64,000 nt of DNA from Hemibagrus wyckioides (lineage: Eukaryota; Chordata; Actinopteri; Siluriformes; Bagridae), in the NCBI RefSeq assembly GCF_019097595.1, contig NC_080727.1, positions 8,498,501 through 8,562,500 on the forward strand, given 5' to 3'. Positions 12,968 to 25,036 of the stretch are shown piece after piece. A program made the position numbers and the translations under genes. How positions within the stretch are numbered: the stretch's first letter is position 1; each line of letters opens with the position of its first letter. The notes beneath the pieces are model-generated. The model was not told the DNA's origin, searched no databases, and saw only the letters and a program-made list of their open reading frames with translations.

Positions 12968-13334
12968 TGCACTATATTGGCAAAAGTTTTGGGACACCCC
13001 TCCAAATCATTGAATTCAGGTGTTGTTTTTCAGGGGTTGGTCTCGGCCCCTTAGTTCCAGTGAAAGGAACTCTTAATGCTTCAGCTTCATACCAAGACAT
13101 TTTGGACAATTTCATGCTCCCAACTTTGTGGGAACAGTTCCTTCCTGTTCCAACATGACTGCACACCAGTACACAAAGCAAGGTCCATAAAGACATGGAT
13201 GAGTGAGTTTGGTGTGGAGGAACTTGACTGCCCTGCACAGAGTCCTGACCTCAACCCCGTAGAACACCTTTGGGATGAATTAGAGCGGAGACTTTGAGTG
13301 GAGGGGTGTCCCAAACCTTTGGCAATATAGTGTA
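12968..13334 (+). mobile_element. Tc1-like deletion derivative, copy 2
   Basis: The left end CACTATATTGGCAAAAGTTT and the right end CTTTGGCAATATAGTG are inverted repeats. The right flank is TA, while the left flank has mutated to TG. Orientation is opposite to copy 1, and the same internal deletion junction (TGTTGTTTTTCAGGGGTTGG) is present. About 10 bases are missing after GGAACAGTT, which shifts the frame. Most of the region downstream of the conserved Glu (NPVEHLW) is deleted straight into the right terminal repeat. It is a dead, further-deleted copy. Confidence 0.88.
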
Positions 13335-13939
13335 TGTATTTTTAACAGAGCTAGTGTAAAAGCAGTTGCTATTATATTTCTTTCTTTTGTGCAGCTGAGG
13401 AAATAGACACTAATAACATTAATAACTGGCAGCAGACATAAAATGTGAGTAATGGTTAATAGAGCAGAGTTAAGGTGATGTGGAGGTGTGGATATGGTGG
13501 AGCTGGAGCTGAGTGACAGGGTCAGAGTTCAAGATGTATGTGGAGTCAGTGCCTTAAGTGTCTTAGAGAAAAAAACATGTTTCATCTCATTTTGTCTTCT
13601 TTAGAACCTTGTAATTAGTTCATAGTTCACAGTTCATGAGGTTAATTAACCATGAATGACATTCATTTAGATCTTTTTTCTTGTAGAACTTACAGTATGA
13701 TTATTTTTAGTCGCATATCAAGTCATCTTTGCGGGTTTCATTTGCTGTAGGTAGAACGTGGATATGAGAGACGTAGCATAGATTGAGACGAAGACTAGAG
13801 ATTAGAGTTAGAGATATTTGCAGTGGGCTGGGATTTTATTTTAAACTGGAAACAAGAAGAAAGTTTTAAATAAAGGAAATGTAGAACATTTTGTCTGATC
13901 AATACTCCAGATGTTGCACGTTCTAGGTCACTGTTTAAA
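13335..13939. other. Intronic stretch, nothing recognised
   Basis: Unique-looking intronic sequence without long repeats, splice-bounded frames or identifiable elements. Confidence 0.6.
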
Positions 13940-14256
13940 TGTAGCGCTTATCCGATCTATCTTCGGGTCACGGGGAGCCTGTGCCTATCTCAGGCGTCAT
14001 CGGGCATCAAGGCAGGATACACCCTGGACGGAGTGCCAACCCATTGCAGGGCACACACACATTCACACACTATGGGCAATTTAGAGCCTCCAATCAGCCT
14101 AGAAGCATGTCTTTGGACTGTGGGAGGAAACCGGAGCACCCGGAGGAAACCCACCAAGCACAGAACATGCAAACTCCACACACACAGTGAGCGGGAACGG
14201 GACTTGAACCCAGGACGCTGGAGCTGTGAACGTGCGAACCACTAAGCCCCTAAGTT
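13940..14256 (-). mobile_element. L2/V-SINE-like retroposon, well preserved
   Basis: Read on the minus strand it runs from GTTCAAGTCCCGTTCCCGCT through GTGTGGAGTTTGCATGTTCT, CGGTTTCCTCCCACAGTCC, AATTGCCCATAGTGTGTGAA, GCACTCCGTCCAGGGTGTAT and GGATAAGCGCTAC. This is the standard block order of a very abundant fish retroposon with a tRNA-like head and an LINE2-like tail. It is the best-preserved copy in the window and the reference for the others. It is non-coding. Confidence 0.75.
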
Positions 14257-14844
14257 GATGGATTTGATCTAAAATGAAATATCAGGTTGAGGGCACACTG
14301 TCATTAAAGCAAAAAAGGATGTACCAAATACTAAGAAATTCTACATTTCTGTAAATATTTCTGAGATTCTACTGTTCACTCATGTTGTCACTGACAATAT
14401 AACACAGAAGCATTTTCATATGGGCTCTCAGACTCCGGGTCTCAGTGGCCCAGTCCCCACTGTACATCTTTCCATATAGACATGGGCTTCGCATTGAGGA
14501 CGGGCCAAGAGGGACTTTAAACGATCTAAAATAGGAGTTAAAAATAGGAGTTTAAATGAAGACATGGTCCTGCTAAACACCTGGTGTGCTAAACAGGTTG
14601 GCACTGCAGGGAAAATCTGCGCCAAGTGTAACCTTTCACCCGTGCGCTTCAATACTCGTCTACTTTAACACTGACATGCTAGCGAGAAGGATGGCATGCT
14701 GAAGAATGGTGCTAGCAAGCGACTTAATCCAGCCTGGCATCGGACATCCAGGATGACTTTCAGTATGCGTGTGGAGTAGAGTGGAGAAATGCTTTATTGT
14801 GTTTATGCTTTAAAACAGAATGTTTAGATTATAGATTTTTAGTA

Positions 14845-14848
<4 letters not shown>
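14257..14848. other. Intronic stretch, nothing recognised
   Basis: Unique intronic sequence with short local duplications (AAAATAGGAGTTAAAAATAG near 14527). No exon was found. Confidence 0.6.
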
Positions 14849-14879
<31 letters not shown>

Positions 14880-15136
14880 TGGCAGAATGAGAGTGTACAG
14901 CAAGTTTCTGTGTTACTGAATGAGCATGCATTCTGTCTGCATGCGTGTGTGTGTGTGTGTTGGAGAGAGAGAGAGAGAGTGTGTACAGCAAGTTTTTGTG
15001 TTATTGAATGAGCATGCATTCTGTCTGTGTGTGTGTGTCTGTGTTGGAGAGAGAGAGAGAGTGAGAGAGAGAGTGTGTACAGCAAGTTTTTGTGTTATTG
15101 AATGAGCATGCATTCTGTCTGTGTGTGTGTGTCTGT

Positions 15137-15169
<33 letters not shown>

Positions 15170-15330
15170 AGAGAGAGAGTGTACAGCAAGTTTCTGTGTT
15201 AGTGAATGAGCATGCATTCTGTCTGTGTGTGTGTGTCTGTGTTGGAGAGAGAGAGAGAGAGAGAGAGAGTGTACAGCAAGTTTCTGTGTTAGTGAATGAG
15301 CATGCATTCTGTCTGTGTGTGTGTGTCTGT

Positions 15331-15363
<33 letters not shown>

Positions 15364-15436
15364 AGAGAGAGAGAGAGTGTACAGCAAGTTTCTGTGTTAG
15401 TGAATGAGCATGCATTCTGTCTGTGTGTGTGTGTGT

Positions 15437-15469
<33 letters not shown>

Positions 15470-15544
15470 AGAGAGAGTGTGTACAGCAAGTTTCTGTGTT
15501 AGTGAATGAGCATGCATTCTGTCTGTGTGTGTGTGTGTGTGTGT

Positions 15545-15579
<35 letters not shown>

Positions 15580-15834
15580 TACAGCAAGTTTCTGTGTTAG
15601 TGAATGAGCATGCATTCTGTCTGTGTGTGTGTGTGTGTTGGAGAGAGAGAGAGAGAGAGAGAGTGTGTACAGCAAGTTTTTGTGTTATTGAATGAGCATG
15701 CATTCTGTCTGTGTGTGTGTGTCTGTGTTGGAGAGAGAGAGAGAGAGAGAGAGTGAGAGAGAGAGAGAGTGTACAGCAAGTTTCTGTGTTAGTGAATGAG
15801 CATGCATTCTGTCTGTGTGTGTGTGTGTGTGTGT

Positions 15835-15869
<35 letters not shown>

Positions 15870-16170
15870 TACAGCAAGTTTCTGTGTTAGTGAATGAGCA
15901 TGCATTCTGTCTGTGTGTGTGTGTCTGTGTTGGAGAGAGAGAGAGAGAGAGAGTGAGAGAGAGAGAGAGAGAGAGAGTGTACAGCAAGTTTCTGTGTTAG
16001 TGAATGAGCATGCATTCTGTCTGTGTGTGTGTGTCTGTGTTGGAGAGAGAGAGAGAGAGAGAGTGAGAGAGAGAGAGAGAGAGAGAGTGTACAGCAAGTT
16101 TCTGTGTTAGTGAATGAGCATGCATTCTCTGTGCACGTGTGTGTGTGTGTGTGTTTGAGAGAGAGAGGGA
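14849..16170. repeat. 13-copy compound GT/GA minisatellite
   Basis: A unit of roughly 90-110 bases repeats about 13 times. Each unit has a unique core (GTGTACAGCAAGTTTCTGTG, then GAATGAGCATGCATTCTGTC) followed by a (GT)n run, the linker TGTTGGA or TGTGTTGGA, and a (GA)n run of variable length. Core copies occur near 14919, 15007, 15100, 15200, 15298, 15402, 15502, 15601, 15690, 15794, 15893, 16001 and 16110. The long open frames over it on both strands arise from repeat composition and are not genes. Confidence 0.93.
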
Positions 16171-16936
16171 CACCGCTGTGTGTTAGACCTTTCCCCCTTT
16201 GAGCTGTGGGATTTTTATTGGACCATTAAAGTCTCACGCTACATGGAAAACCCAGGGCACTATAACATAGAACAGAACTCCAGGTACTCTCTCTCTCACA
16301 CACACACATGCACATTCACACACACACACATGCTTTCAACACACACACACAGGTGTACACTAAAAAGCGGTGGGAAACTTGTGAGCCCTAATTTAACCAG
16401 TACCAAGTTCAGATTAAGCATAAGATTTACAAACACAACTGAGCTTCATAATTACTTAGGAACTGTTGACCGTCTGATCAGGGTTACTTCAGATTTGGAC
16501 ATGTGGCTACTATAAGTGACTTCAGAAGGGATCTAAGTCCTTGTAGACCTTTTTAAATGTTTGCTCAACCCTTTTTTTTGTCTTTGAATAGCTTTTGGCC
16601 TCTTGCAGAGAGTATTGTTTTTTGTTTTAGTCACATCTCTGTGGTCCTTGATGAATTTTAGAACGAAATATGACATTGGTACAGCAGAAAAAAACTGAAC
16701 ACAGTTTCTTTCAAAAGAGTGATGACCTGTTAATACACTCAAGATCTGCAGGGTTCAGTGTAGATCATGTTCCTTTTGGTTTTTAAAGGAGTGAAAAGTG
16801 AAAAAGACTGTGGCACAGTCTTAACTAGTCATTTTTACATCATTGGCCTGTGCTTTGTTTATCAAGGATGAGTATTTTATACCAGCTAACTGTTTTGTCT
16901 ATTTGCATGAGAAACAGAATTTGGTATGACTTAATA

Positions 16937-16977
<41 letters not shown>

Positions 16978-17097
16978 TTGGGGAGGGTGAGGCTCAGACA
17001 CGAGCATTGAGAGAATGGTGAGATTCAGAGAGAGCGAGAGGTGGGGTGGATGGAGCTGTTATATCCGTCACCCCACTTCCCCCTCTCCTCTCCTCCC

Positions 17098-17128
<31 letters not shown>

Positions 17129-18450
17129 GTGTGTGTGTGTTGGCATTCCTGTGCTCTGGTGCTCAGTGTAAGATGAAGCACCTGTGTCTGTGAAACAGGT
17201 CAGCAGTCAGTTTAGTCCTCCTGCCCAGCCCAGCTGCACCAGCCTTATTTATAGCAAGGTGTGTGTGTGTGTGTGTGCTGTATAAAAATCATATGAAGTG
17301 CAGAGAGTAAGAGAACTGGTTAACTTATAGTTATCACAGAGAGAAACAAAGTGAAATAAAAAGAATGAGTGGGAGAGAGGAGGAACGATAGAGAGGAAAA
17401 CACCAGTTGCTCCGTTCAGTGTTTCAGCCCAGCTTTCCTTCCCTTTGGTATCTGGTGCACTCCCCATTTCTTCTCATGCTTGAACGCCTCCCCCCTTCTC
17501 TCCACCCCCACCAATTCATCTGCTCTCCATCATTCAGTCATGTCTGAGCTCAGTGAGTATGCAGAGGTCAAGGTTAAGACTTTTCAGCTCGCTAGATGTG
17601 TTTTTTTTTTTTTATCTTTTCCCAGCATCCCCGTGCCGGGCTGAATTTCTTCCTCAGCTATAAGACTGATCAATATTTAATTGGCTCTAAAACAAATTAG
17701 AGGGTTTTTTTTCTTGTCCATCTGTTTTTGTATGAACTTTGTGCATAAAGAAAAAAAAACATAAACAGCAAAAAAAAAAAAAACCCACCCTTAATATGGT
17801 TTCCTGCGATGTAAAAGTTTGTATGTGCAAAAGGAGAAGGTGTGACACAGCGTGCCAAGGAAAAAAAAAGAGAGACAGTGCATTCCCGTCTCTCCGTCTC
17901 TGTGATCGACTGGTTGACTTTGTATGATTGAGCTCTGTTTATGGAGTTTGGAATCTGACAAAAGGATTTGAATGTGAATGTTGTGTATTTGAGATCATTG
18001 TCGTTTTAAGTTGTCTAAAGATCCGCTGAAATAGCTAAATTCTTATTAAGGACGTAATTTTGGCTAAATATCACTTAACATTAGCATAGCCTAACTTCAT
18101 TATGATACATATATTCTGTTTTTCATTTGTTTGACCACTCTGAAGGTGTCTACTCTTTTTCCTCCAAAGACCAGATGCCTCAGTGTTGTTCAGATTTACA
18201 AAAAAATATGCATTTTAAGGATTACATTTTGTATTCACGTTTGTATTTAGGGTTCGAATTATTATTTATTTATTTATTTATTTTATGTGTGTGTGTTGCA
18301 GCACATCATTTTGATTTTTTTTTAAATATATTTTTAAAGGCAAAAATATTGCAAGTTCAAAAAACGAAAAAAAAAACCCCATAAATAAAGTATAAAATAA
18401 TTAAATATTCAGAGGAACAGAAAAAAAAGTTTTATTTCCTGTGATGTGTA
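16171..18450. other. Intronic stretch rich in microsatellites
   Basis: Contents include CA clusters at about 16294-16353, (GT)n at about 16942-16976, (TC)n at about 17098-17124, GT at about 17262-17278, poly-A runs near 17750-17785 and a TTTA run near 18262-18283. Bases 17140-17240 contain several E-box cores (CACCTG, CAGCTG) in otherwise unique sequence. No exon is supported. Confidence 0.55.
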
Positions 18451-18800
18451 TCTTCTTCTTCTTCTTCTTCTTCTTTCGACTTTTCCCTTCAAGGGTCGCC
18501 ACAGCCAATCATGTCTCTCCACCTATCCCTATCTTCTGCATCCTCAACACCAAACCATCTGGCCTCCCTAACTTTGTCCCCCAAACATCCAACATGAGCC
18601 GTCCCTCTGATGTACTCATCCCTAATCCTGTCCAACCTCGTCACTCCAAAAGAGAACCTCAACATCTTCAGCTCTGCTACCTCCAGCTCTGACTCCTGTC
18701 TCTTCCTCAGTGACACTGTCTCTAAACCTTACAGCATGTCCAGTCTCAGCACTGTCTTGTACACCTTCCCCTTGATTCTCACTGATATTTTTCTGTCATG
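18451..18800 (-). pseudogene. Non-LTR retrotransposon 3' end (RTE-like)
   Basis: On the minus strand a frame reads MSLRKRQESELEVAELKMLR then FSFGVTRLDRIRDEYIRG. This is the C-terminal tail typical of RTE-like LINE reverse transcriptases (ELEVAEMRMLR..CGVTRLDRIRNEYIRG as I remember it). The 3' end is marked by GGCGACCCTTGAAGGGAAAA and a (GAA)n tail at 18451-18477 in plus coordinates. That tail explains the TTC microsatellite. Only the last part of ORF2 and the short 3' end survive, as expected for a 5'-truncated insertion. Confidence 0.75.
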
Positions 18801-19992
18801 TGTATGTTATTTGAAAATTTCTCCTCATATACTTTTGTCAGTCTGCGTGCTCCAGACCTGTTGCTCCTTTTGAGACTTTATGAAGAATTCTTTCAGAAAG
18901 CCTTGCATTCATTTTATTCGGATCAAGAAATAACCGGTTTTGCCGTTATGCGTTTCTCCCCATTCAAGTATACAGAAGTCAGGTCCTGTATGACTGTAAA
19001 CAACAGCAGTGGAAAGATGGCAGCCGAGCGGACTGCTTTTTACTACAAGTACTTTGTATGTGAACTTCTTTAAACTTGAGCGAGCAGAACAGCTGGTGAG
19101 AACGGAGAACAGTGAACTGAGTAGTTGTGATGTTCATAAGGCCATGCATACGCGTATCTGAGAGCGTTTAGGAGATGAGTCACATGCTGCAGTTATTTAC
19201 AATGCAAAGAGAGCAAGCTAATGAAGTGCGGAATATGCAGCAGCACCTTCTCCTCTGGACTCATCTGCATAATGTTGTGTCTTATGGAAAAGTCACAGAG
19301 AGCATCTCACCTTTTCACCCACGCCAGAAAATCCGTTTACACAACTATTTACAGAACTGTTCACTTCAGAGGCAGGTGTAGCCGAGACTGCGCTACACTT
19401 TTACTCTCTCCATCAATTGTGCATTGAACAAGAAATTGGAGTGTGTGTGTGTGTGTGTGTGTTTGTATGTGTGTGTGTGTGTAGGAGTTCCAGTACTGAT
19501 TAGAGTGAAGAGTTGAAAGGCGATCTCAAACTGATTGGGGATTGATTTGAGCTTTGTTTTTAGTGTTACATTGAGAGGGTGATGAGTCTAATGACACTTA
19601 CTTGTGTGTGTGTGTGTGTGTGTGTGTGGTGTGTTTGAATGTAAGTCAGCACATATGTATCTCTGTTCACGGTATGTGTTCATCAAATGTCAGTGTATCT
19701 TGCACTTCCCTGTGCTAATTCTTTCTGTGTCTCTCTCTCCGTCTTATATTTTATCTCTGTCTTATTTCCGATGCTTTCGCATCTGTACAGAAACACCAGT
19801 CCATCTTTCTCTCGGACCCCCCCAGCACACGCACGCACACACGCGCAAACTCACATACTCACATACCCTTTCACCACTGAAGAAATCTGCTGAACATCTG
19901 TACACATCTGGTCTCAGACATAGCAAAGAAGGGTTGGAGATGATGGGGGATGGGACTGCTTTTCAGTATTTAAGTGAGAAGGGGAATGTGAC

Positions 19993-20023
<31 letters not shown>

Positions 20024-20639
20024 TATTCTCCTCTCAGTAGAGAGGATCTTTGTCTCCATTCCCTTTATACTAGCTCTTATCAAATTACAGTGACAGTTAT
20101 AAACTATTAACTCATGTATCTGTTCTATTCGTTTTCCAGTTAAACCGAAATGCAGTGCCACCTAAAGCAAGTACAAACTCACGGAGAAACCGGAGACACA
20201 CAGCCCACTCCACGAGTCAGTCATTTCAGTTGTCACTTACCAAGTTGTCACTTGTCACTTAATACTTCACACAAAACCCAGATTCAGTGAATGATGATGA
20301 TGATGATGATCTTTGAGTCTCACACTTGCCTGTTGCTCGCTGTTCTGAATCCATGGATAGAGAGAACAACATTCTAATGAGATTCTAAAAGCAGATTCAT
20401 ACAGTGACTGTATCTGCTTTTAGCATAATAGAGATAAAACCTGTATCGTGACCACTGTAAAATGCCTCATTGTGATTATCAGGCTAAATGTATCCCATTT
20501 CAATATTATTACTCGAGCGTAATTGTTCATTTGTCATGCTCGCACCAAGTATAAACAATAACGATCTTTTGACCTTTTAAATATTCTGTTAAATGGGTCT
20601 TATGATTATTATTTATTTCATGCAGTGATTCTATTAGTG

Positions 20640-20670
<31 letters not shown>

Positions 20671-21162
20671 GTGTGCATAAGCCTTCCATTGTGCAGTTCA
20701 TAGACATTCCTATGTCATAACTACCCCACCTTGACAGAGTCTCTGCATGACCATGGCCAGTATGTGTAAGAGGGTTTCTGTCTCATAGCTGCTGGGGCCC
20801 ACACAGATATGTGATACGATACTGCACCTGGGCAAGCAAATGTGGACTGTTGCTCGGCCAGTCGACAGCCATGTAAATTTGGGATTTGTTTTGACTAATT
20901 ACATTACATTTTTCACTAATGGACATGCTAGCATTAGCACCCTGCAGCAGTGTGTGTGTGTGTGTGTGTGTGTGTAGGTGTCACAATGAAGAGTAGTCCA
21001 AGGAAAACACATTTTTTTAACCAGTATTTAAAGTTGTAATAACGTGACAACAGGAACGTGACCAGGGATTAGAAACATTACAGTGGACAAAAGCTAACAA
21101 AAAGTTTTCATTAAACAAAATTCCATTCCATAGCTGAAACATAAACATTTTCCCAATAGGCA
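18801..21162. other. Intronic stretch rich in GT/CA repeats
   Basis: GT or CA runs lie at about 19441-19482, 19603-19628, 19997-20022, 20638-20672 and 20950-20974, with a short (ATG)n at about 20291-20310. Unique sequence lies between them. Open frames across it are repeat-driven and I support no exon. Confidence 0.55.
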
Positions 21163-21666
21163 TACATCAACCAGGTATAACATTATGACCACCTGCTTAA
21201 TATTGTGTCGATCCCCTTTTTCCTGCCAAAACAGCCCTGACCCATCATGCACCGTGTATTCTGACACCTTTCTAACCAGAACCAGCGTTAACTTTGAGCA
21301 ACAGCCTTCACTTCCCACGTGCATCAATGAGCCTTGGCCGCCCCATGACCTTGTCCCCGGTTCACCACGGTTCCTTCCTTGGACCACTTTTGATAGATAC
21401 TGACCACTGCAGACCGGGAACACCCCACAAGAGCTGCAGTTTTGGACATGCTGATCCAGTCGTCTAGCCATCACACTTTGGCCCTTGTCAAACTCACTCA
21501 AATCCTTACGCTTGTCCATTTTTCCTGCTTCTAACACATCAACTTTGAGGACAAAATGTTGACTTGCTGCCTAATATATCCCACCCACTAACAGGTGCCA
21601 TGATGAGATCATCAGTGTTATTCACTTCACCTCTCACTGGTCATAATGTTATGCTTGATTGATGCA
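21163..21666 (-). mobile_element. Tc1-like remnant, N-terminal transposase part
   Basis: Imperfect inverted ends are present: TACATCAACCAGGTATAACA then TTATGACCACC at the left, and GGTCATAATGTTATGCTTGA then TTGATGCA at the right. On the minus strand the retained frame includes [20 protein letters not shown], resembling the helix-turn-helix start of a Tc1 transposase. The DDE catalytic core is missing through a large internal deletion, and the frame is damaged after it. The terminal repeats differ from those of copies 1-3 and of 4928-5218, so this is a separate Tc1 family. Confidence 0.8.
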
Positions 21667-22528
21667 AATTCCTGCGTCACTTCCTGCCTGGCTACAGGAA
21701 GATATTATGTTATATAGCCTTTATAGTTAAAGTTTATTTTATTTTTTTGCATGATGGGACAAAGGCAGGGAAATTTGTGTAGAAAATATATTATTAGCAG
21801 AATTCTACAAGCAACACTGCCCCGTTTCCTAATAGCTGTGGGTGATATGACAGTAATATCATGTCAATATACTTAATGATGATTACTACAGATAACCTGT
21901 ATTTTATATCGTAGAAAATATGTATGCTAGTATATGTGAAGATGTTGTTAAGCATTCTTTTATGTCATTTCAATAAGCTTCCAACTAAACAGAGTTGTGT
22001 GGAATGAAAAAAATAAATCATTTCTAATCCCCGAATGCAACTTTACTGGCAACAGCGCTCTGCTTCATGTTTGATTCCTCACCTGTTCAATAGCCTTCCT
22101 AGAATACACACCATTGCACATCACCATATCTCTTCCCAAAGTAATGCCCCGTGTAGTGGATCAGGTGCCACATTGGATATACAGGATGTGTTTTGTCCAG
22201 TTTAAACATACTACCAATACCACCATATGAACGAGACAGAAACTGTAGTGTTTGGGACACAGGTCTAGATTCTTTCTGAACAATTTCAATGCATGATCTT
22301 ATTTTAGATGACCTCTCATTTTTTGGCTGCTATCACAGAAAGTGATGGGTAGACCAAGCATGAACAATATATGTGAAGAATACACCCAATGTGGGCTGTT
22401 TTTTTTTTCTCCCCTCACATGGTTTGTGTTTAGGGGTCAGTGTAACGGTCAGTAGTGGTAGTATCACAAAACAGCCCACCTCAGTGTAAACCTCCCGCAC
22501 CCAGATCACTCCCAGGTGTGCAGAATAT

Positions 22529-22530
<2 letters not shown>
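21667..22530. other. Intronic stretch, nothing recognised
   Basis: Unique intronic sequence without long microsatellites or an identifiable exon. Confidence 0.6.
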
Positions 22531-22565
<35 letters not shown>

Positions 22566-22682
22566 TCCCCTCCCTCTCTTCATCTCTTTCTCCCTCCTTC
22601 TCTCTCCCTCTCTGTCTATCTCTCTCTCTCTCCCCCTCTCCTTCTCTCACTCTCTCTTTCCCTCCCTCTCTTCCCTTCTCCT

Positions 22683-22733
<51 letters not shown>

Positions 22734-22850
22734 TCCCCTCCCTCTCTTCATCTCTTTCTCCCTCCTTCTCTCTCCCTCTCTGTCTATCTCTCTCTCTCTC
22801 CCCCTCTCCTTCTCTCACTCTCTCTTTCCCTCCCTCTCTTCCCTTCTCCT

Positions 22851-22901
<51 letters not shown>

Positions 22902-22927
22902 TCCCCTCCCTCTCTTCATCTCTTTCT

Positions 22928-22974
<47 letters not shown>

Positions 22975-23025
22975 CCTCTCCTTCTCTCACTCTCTCTTTC
23001 CCTCCCTCTCTTCCCTTCTCCTGCT

Positions 23026-23089
<64 letters not shown>

Positions 23090-23373
23090 TCCCCTCCCTC
23101 TCTTCATCTCTTTCTCCCTCCTTCTCTCTCCCTCTCTGTCTATCTCTCTCTCTCTCTCCCCCTCTCCTTCTCTCACTCTCTCTTTCCCTCCCTCTCTTCC
23201 CTTCTCCTGCTTTCTCTCTCTCTCTCTCTCTCTCACTCTTCCCCTCCCTCTCTTCATCTCTTTCTCCCTCCTCTCTCCGTCTCTGTCTATCTCTCTCTCT
23301 CCCCCTCTCCTTCTCTCACTCTCTCTTTCCCTCCCTCTCTTCCCTTCTCTCTCTCTCTCTCTCTCTCTCTCCA
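22531..23373. repeat. 5-copy polypyrimidine minisatellite
   Basis: About 840 bases are almost purely C and T on the plus strand. A unit of roughly 150-190 bases recurs five times. It is marked by CACTCTTCCCCTCCCTCTCT at about 22560, 22730, 22897, 23086 and 23233, and by TCCCTCCCTCTCTTCCCTTC and CTGCTTTC blocks. Units are joined by variable (TC)n runs. The long frames over it on both strands are compositional. Confidence 0.93.
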
Positions 23374-24939
23374 GCTTTTCTTCTTTTCCTCAGCATTTCT
23401 GTGGCGCAATAAGTATATCACATGTATTTCTGAAGCACAGACGTTATTCACTTGGTCATCCCCCTTTCCCCTGTCCCTCTTGTAGATCATAGATGCATTG
23501 TTTTTACTTACACTTTGCATTTTTTGGAAAAAATGACAGATTTAATTCAGTTTGTTTAATATGCAACATCTGTTATTGACTGTCCAGTCTGATCTTCCTC
23601 CTACTTTACAGAGCAAGCATGGGGCAGAGATAATTCTGCCGTGTCGGACGTCTGTTAGCTCTTGTTGCTGTTTCTGTTTTTGACCACTAAGCAACATCTA
23701 AAAACGTTTGCAAATCAGGTGAAAATCAGCTTATATTAGTCAAATAGTGACATTCGTTTACATTCTTGGTCACTTAAAAGAGAGAACTATTTATTTTGAT
23801 TACTAGTTATTCTTTAATAATTTGGAGTTTAAAACCTTATGAGTTGTAAATGAGGACTGCATGTGTAAACTGATTTAGATTTTAATTTACAGTTAATTGA
23901 CTTAATTATTTTGGTAGCATTTGTGTATGTGTGTGTGTGTGTGTGTGGACTGTTTGACTGTCCTTCATTAAGCTCCAGAGACACAGACAGGAGCAAAGGT
24001 TTATGGGCTGTCTAGTAGAGTGACATACATGCTGGGTTCATTTAGGCAAGGGATAACAGATAGCTGTCTGCCAGGAGTGTGTTTGTGTGGGTTTATGTGT
24101 GTGTGTGTGTGTGTGTGTGAGCAGACAGGTGCTCTATAACCACCACAAAGGTGGCACTTTATGAACTCTTTGCTGCAGCAATACGGAATAATATGGAAAG
24201 GGTAATTAAGGTGTGTGTGTGTGTGTGAGAGGGAGTGTGTGTGTGTGTGTGTGTGTTAATCCTCAGATGTGTTTTCTGAAATATATGTGATTTATCGTGT
24301 GGAATGTGGAAGTGCAGTGTATGAGTGCACACTGAACCCATCAAAGCACACTGCTGCTCTTTATGTCTTTCTTTCTTTCTTTCTTTCTCAGTAAAGAGAG
24401 CGTGTGCTTCCTCTAAAGGATGCGTGTAATATAAATAGCCTGTGTCTGTTTCTTTGTGACGGCAGAGATAAATGCATTAATACATCTCTGTTTCATGTTG
24501 ACCTGCTTTAATTTCATCTGCACGAGAGACATGGGCTCGTCTGTCACTCTAACTTTATTAGCCCCTGACAGAGGCTGCAGTGTGTAACATACACACACAC
24601 ACACACCCGCACACACATATATGCACAACTGGCTTTAACAGGTTGTCTAAGACTTTTAATTCAGCTCAGTAGTAGAAGAGATGTAGTGCAAATGTAGTGC
24701 GGCACCTGCATATTGATCACAGGGAGTTTCTTTCTTTCTCTTTTGTGCTGTCTCTGAGTTTTATTTTTTTATTTTTTTATTTTTTTTATTTTTTTATATA
24801 TTTTTTGTTTTTAATAATTTGGCCTTTCACATTTTTATAAACATGAAAATAAAATAGGGATAAAATATTTTAATAATTTAATTTAATAATTTATTATTAT
24901 TATTATTTTTTTTAGTTATTTAGGTATTTTTTCCCCCCT
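23374..24939. other. Intronic stretch rich in GT repeats
   Basis: GT runs lie at about 23929-23946, 24097-24119 and 24211-24255, with a TTTC run at about 24365-24388, CA at about 24589-24606 and a T-rich block with spaced A at about 24755-24800. No exon was seen. Confidence 0.55.
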
Positions 24940-25036
24940 CTCCTTTCTCTGTTTCTCTTCTTCTGTAAAGCTGCTTTGAGACAATGTCCATTGTAAAAGG
25001 CGCTATACAAAATAAATTGAATTGAATTGAATTTAG
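24940..25036 (+). mobile_element. Retroposon 3' tail with AATTG repeats
   Basis: The block TAAAGCTGCTTTGAGACAAT, then GTAAAAGGCGCTATACAAAA, ends in a short TTGAATTGAATTGAA run. I recall this as a very common fish retroposon 3' end. The family is not certain. Confidence 0.5.

Noticed and set aside
14810..16110. Frames of up to 260 codons over the GT/GA minisatellite
   Set aside because: They are repeat composition on both strands with overlapping frames. No protein family is visible.
14849..16170. CRISPR-like pattern of conserved core and variable parts
   Set aside because: The variable parts are GT and GA runs rather than unique spacers. The context is a vertebrate intron, and no cas genes are present.
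22333..23520. Long S/L-rich and R/E-rich frames on both strands
   Set aside because: They are produced by the CT/GA composition of the minisatellite and have no domains or initiation context.
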